In this document: in pieces, positions 63,915 to 64,000 of the stretch | Numbering within the stretch: the stretch's first letter is position 1 | How the letters are laid out: the number at the start of each line of letters is the position of its first letter | Source: Schistosoma mansoni | Taxonomy: Eukaryota > Platyhelminthes > Trematoda > Strigeidida > Schistosomatidae | DNA: 64,000 bases | Assembly: GCF_000237925.1 (NCBI RefSeq) | Contig: NW_017385999.1 | Location: forward strand, 992,001 to 1,056,000 | Direction of reading: 5' to 3' | Made by a program: the position numbers and the translations under genes | Notes under the pieces: model-generated | Told to the model about the DNA's origin: nothing | What the model saw: the letters and a program-made list of their open reading frames with translations, nothing else | Databases searched by the model: none

Positions 63915-64000
63915 TGCCTATAGGTAACCCTCGTGCTATTGATAGAAGAAACCAGAGAAGTAGTGAATAGGTCTTTATTTCGATCTTCGCGCAGTCACAG
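63915..64000 (-). mobile_element. 5' LTR of the Gypsy-type element, cut by the window edge
   Basis: All 86 visible bases are identical to the corresponding part of the 3' LTR, which points to recent insertion. The rest of the LTR, and with it any target-site duplication, lies outside the window. Confidence 0.85.

Overview
The window reads as nuclear DNA of a schistosome or close relative (platyhelminth blood fluke). The evidence is AT-rich intergenic DNA; 30-36 bp introns near gene 5' ends; a tRNA-derived SINE of the Sm-alpha type carrying a decayed hammerhead ribozyme; and remnants of RTE (SR2-like), CR1-like, Penelope-like and Gypsy-type LTR retrotransposons. Nothing is bacterial. The species cannot be fixed from sequence alone.

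Layout. 1-1325: decayed RTE-type reverse transcriptase (minus) abutting an (AAT)n-tailed dispersed repeat (plus). 3237-11854 (minus): four phase-compatible candidate exons of an unrecognised membrane protein that opens with half of an MSP-like domain; one intron holds a Penelope-like element (8660-10060). 12690-13480: decayed CR1-like RT. About 13.5-21 kb: no confident gene, one possible zinc-ribbon exon. 21047-28614 (plus): a complete ten-exon gene for a ZBBX-like B-box zinc-finger protein, with a 60-bp palindrome in one intron and an (AAT)n repeat in another. 29455-29650: Sm-alpha-like SINE. 30667-44857: the most striking feature, a tandem array of about 3.7 nearly identical 3,855-bp units, giving three intact copies of an SRSF1-type splicing-factor gene. 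46480-47425: RTE RT C-terminus and an inverted repeat. 49677-50003 (minus): mitochondrial ATP synthase subunit f. 53850-55470: a second Penelope-like element with RT and GIY-YIG remains. 60480-64000: a young Gypsy-type LTR element on the minus strand in which the start of Gag is fused in frame to integrase, with protease, RT and RNase H missing.

The host genes do unrelated jobs: splicing control, a protein of a family linked to cilia or flagella, and mitochondrial ATP synthesis. The window is a normal gene-poor flatworm region shaped by retroelements and by one recent local amplification. No new multi-gene system is evident. The best leads are the SRSF1 array with its two-unit periodic variants, and the Gag-integrase deletion derivative.
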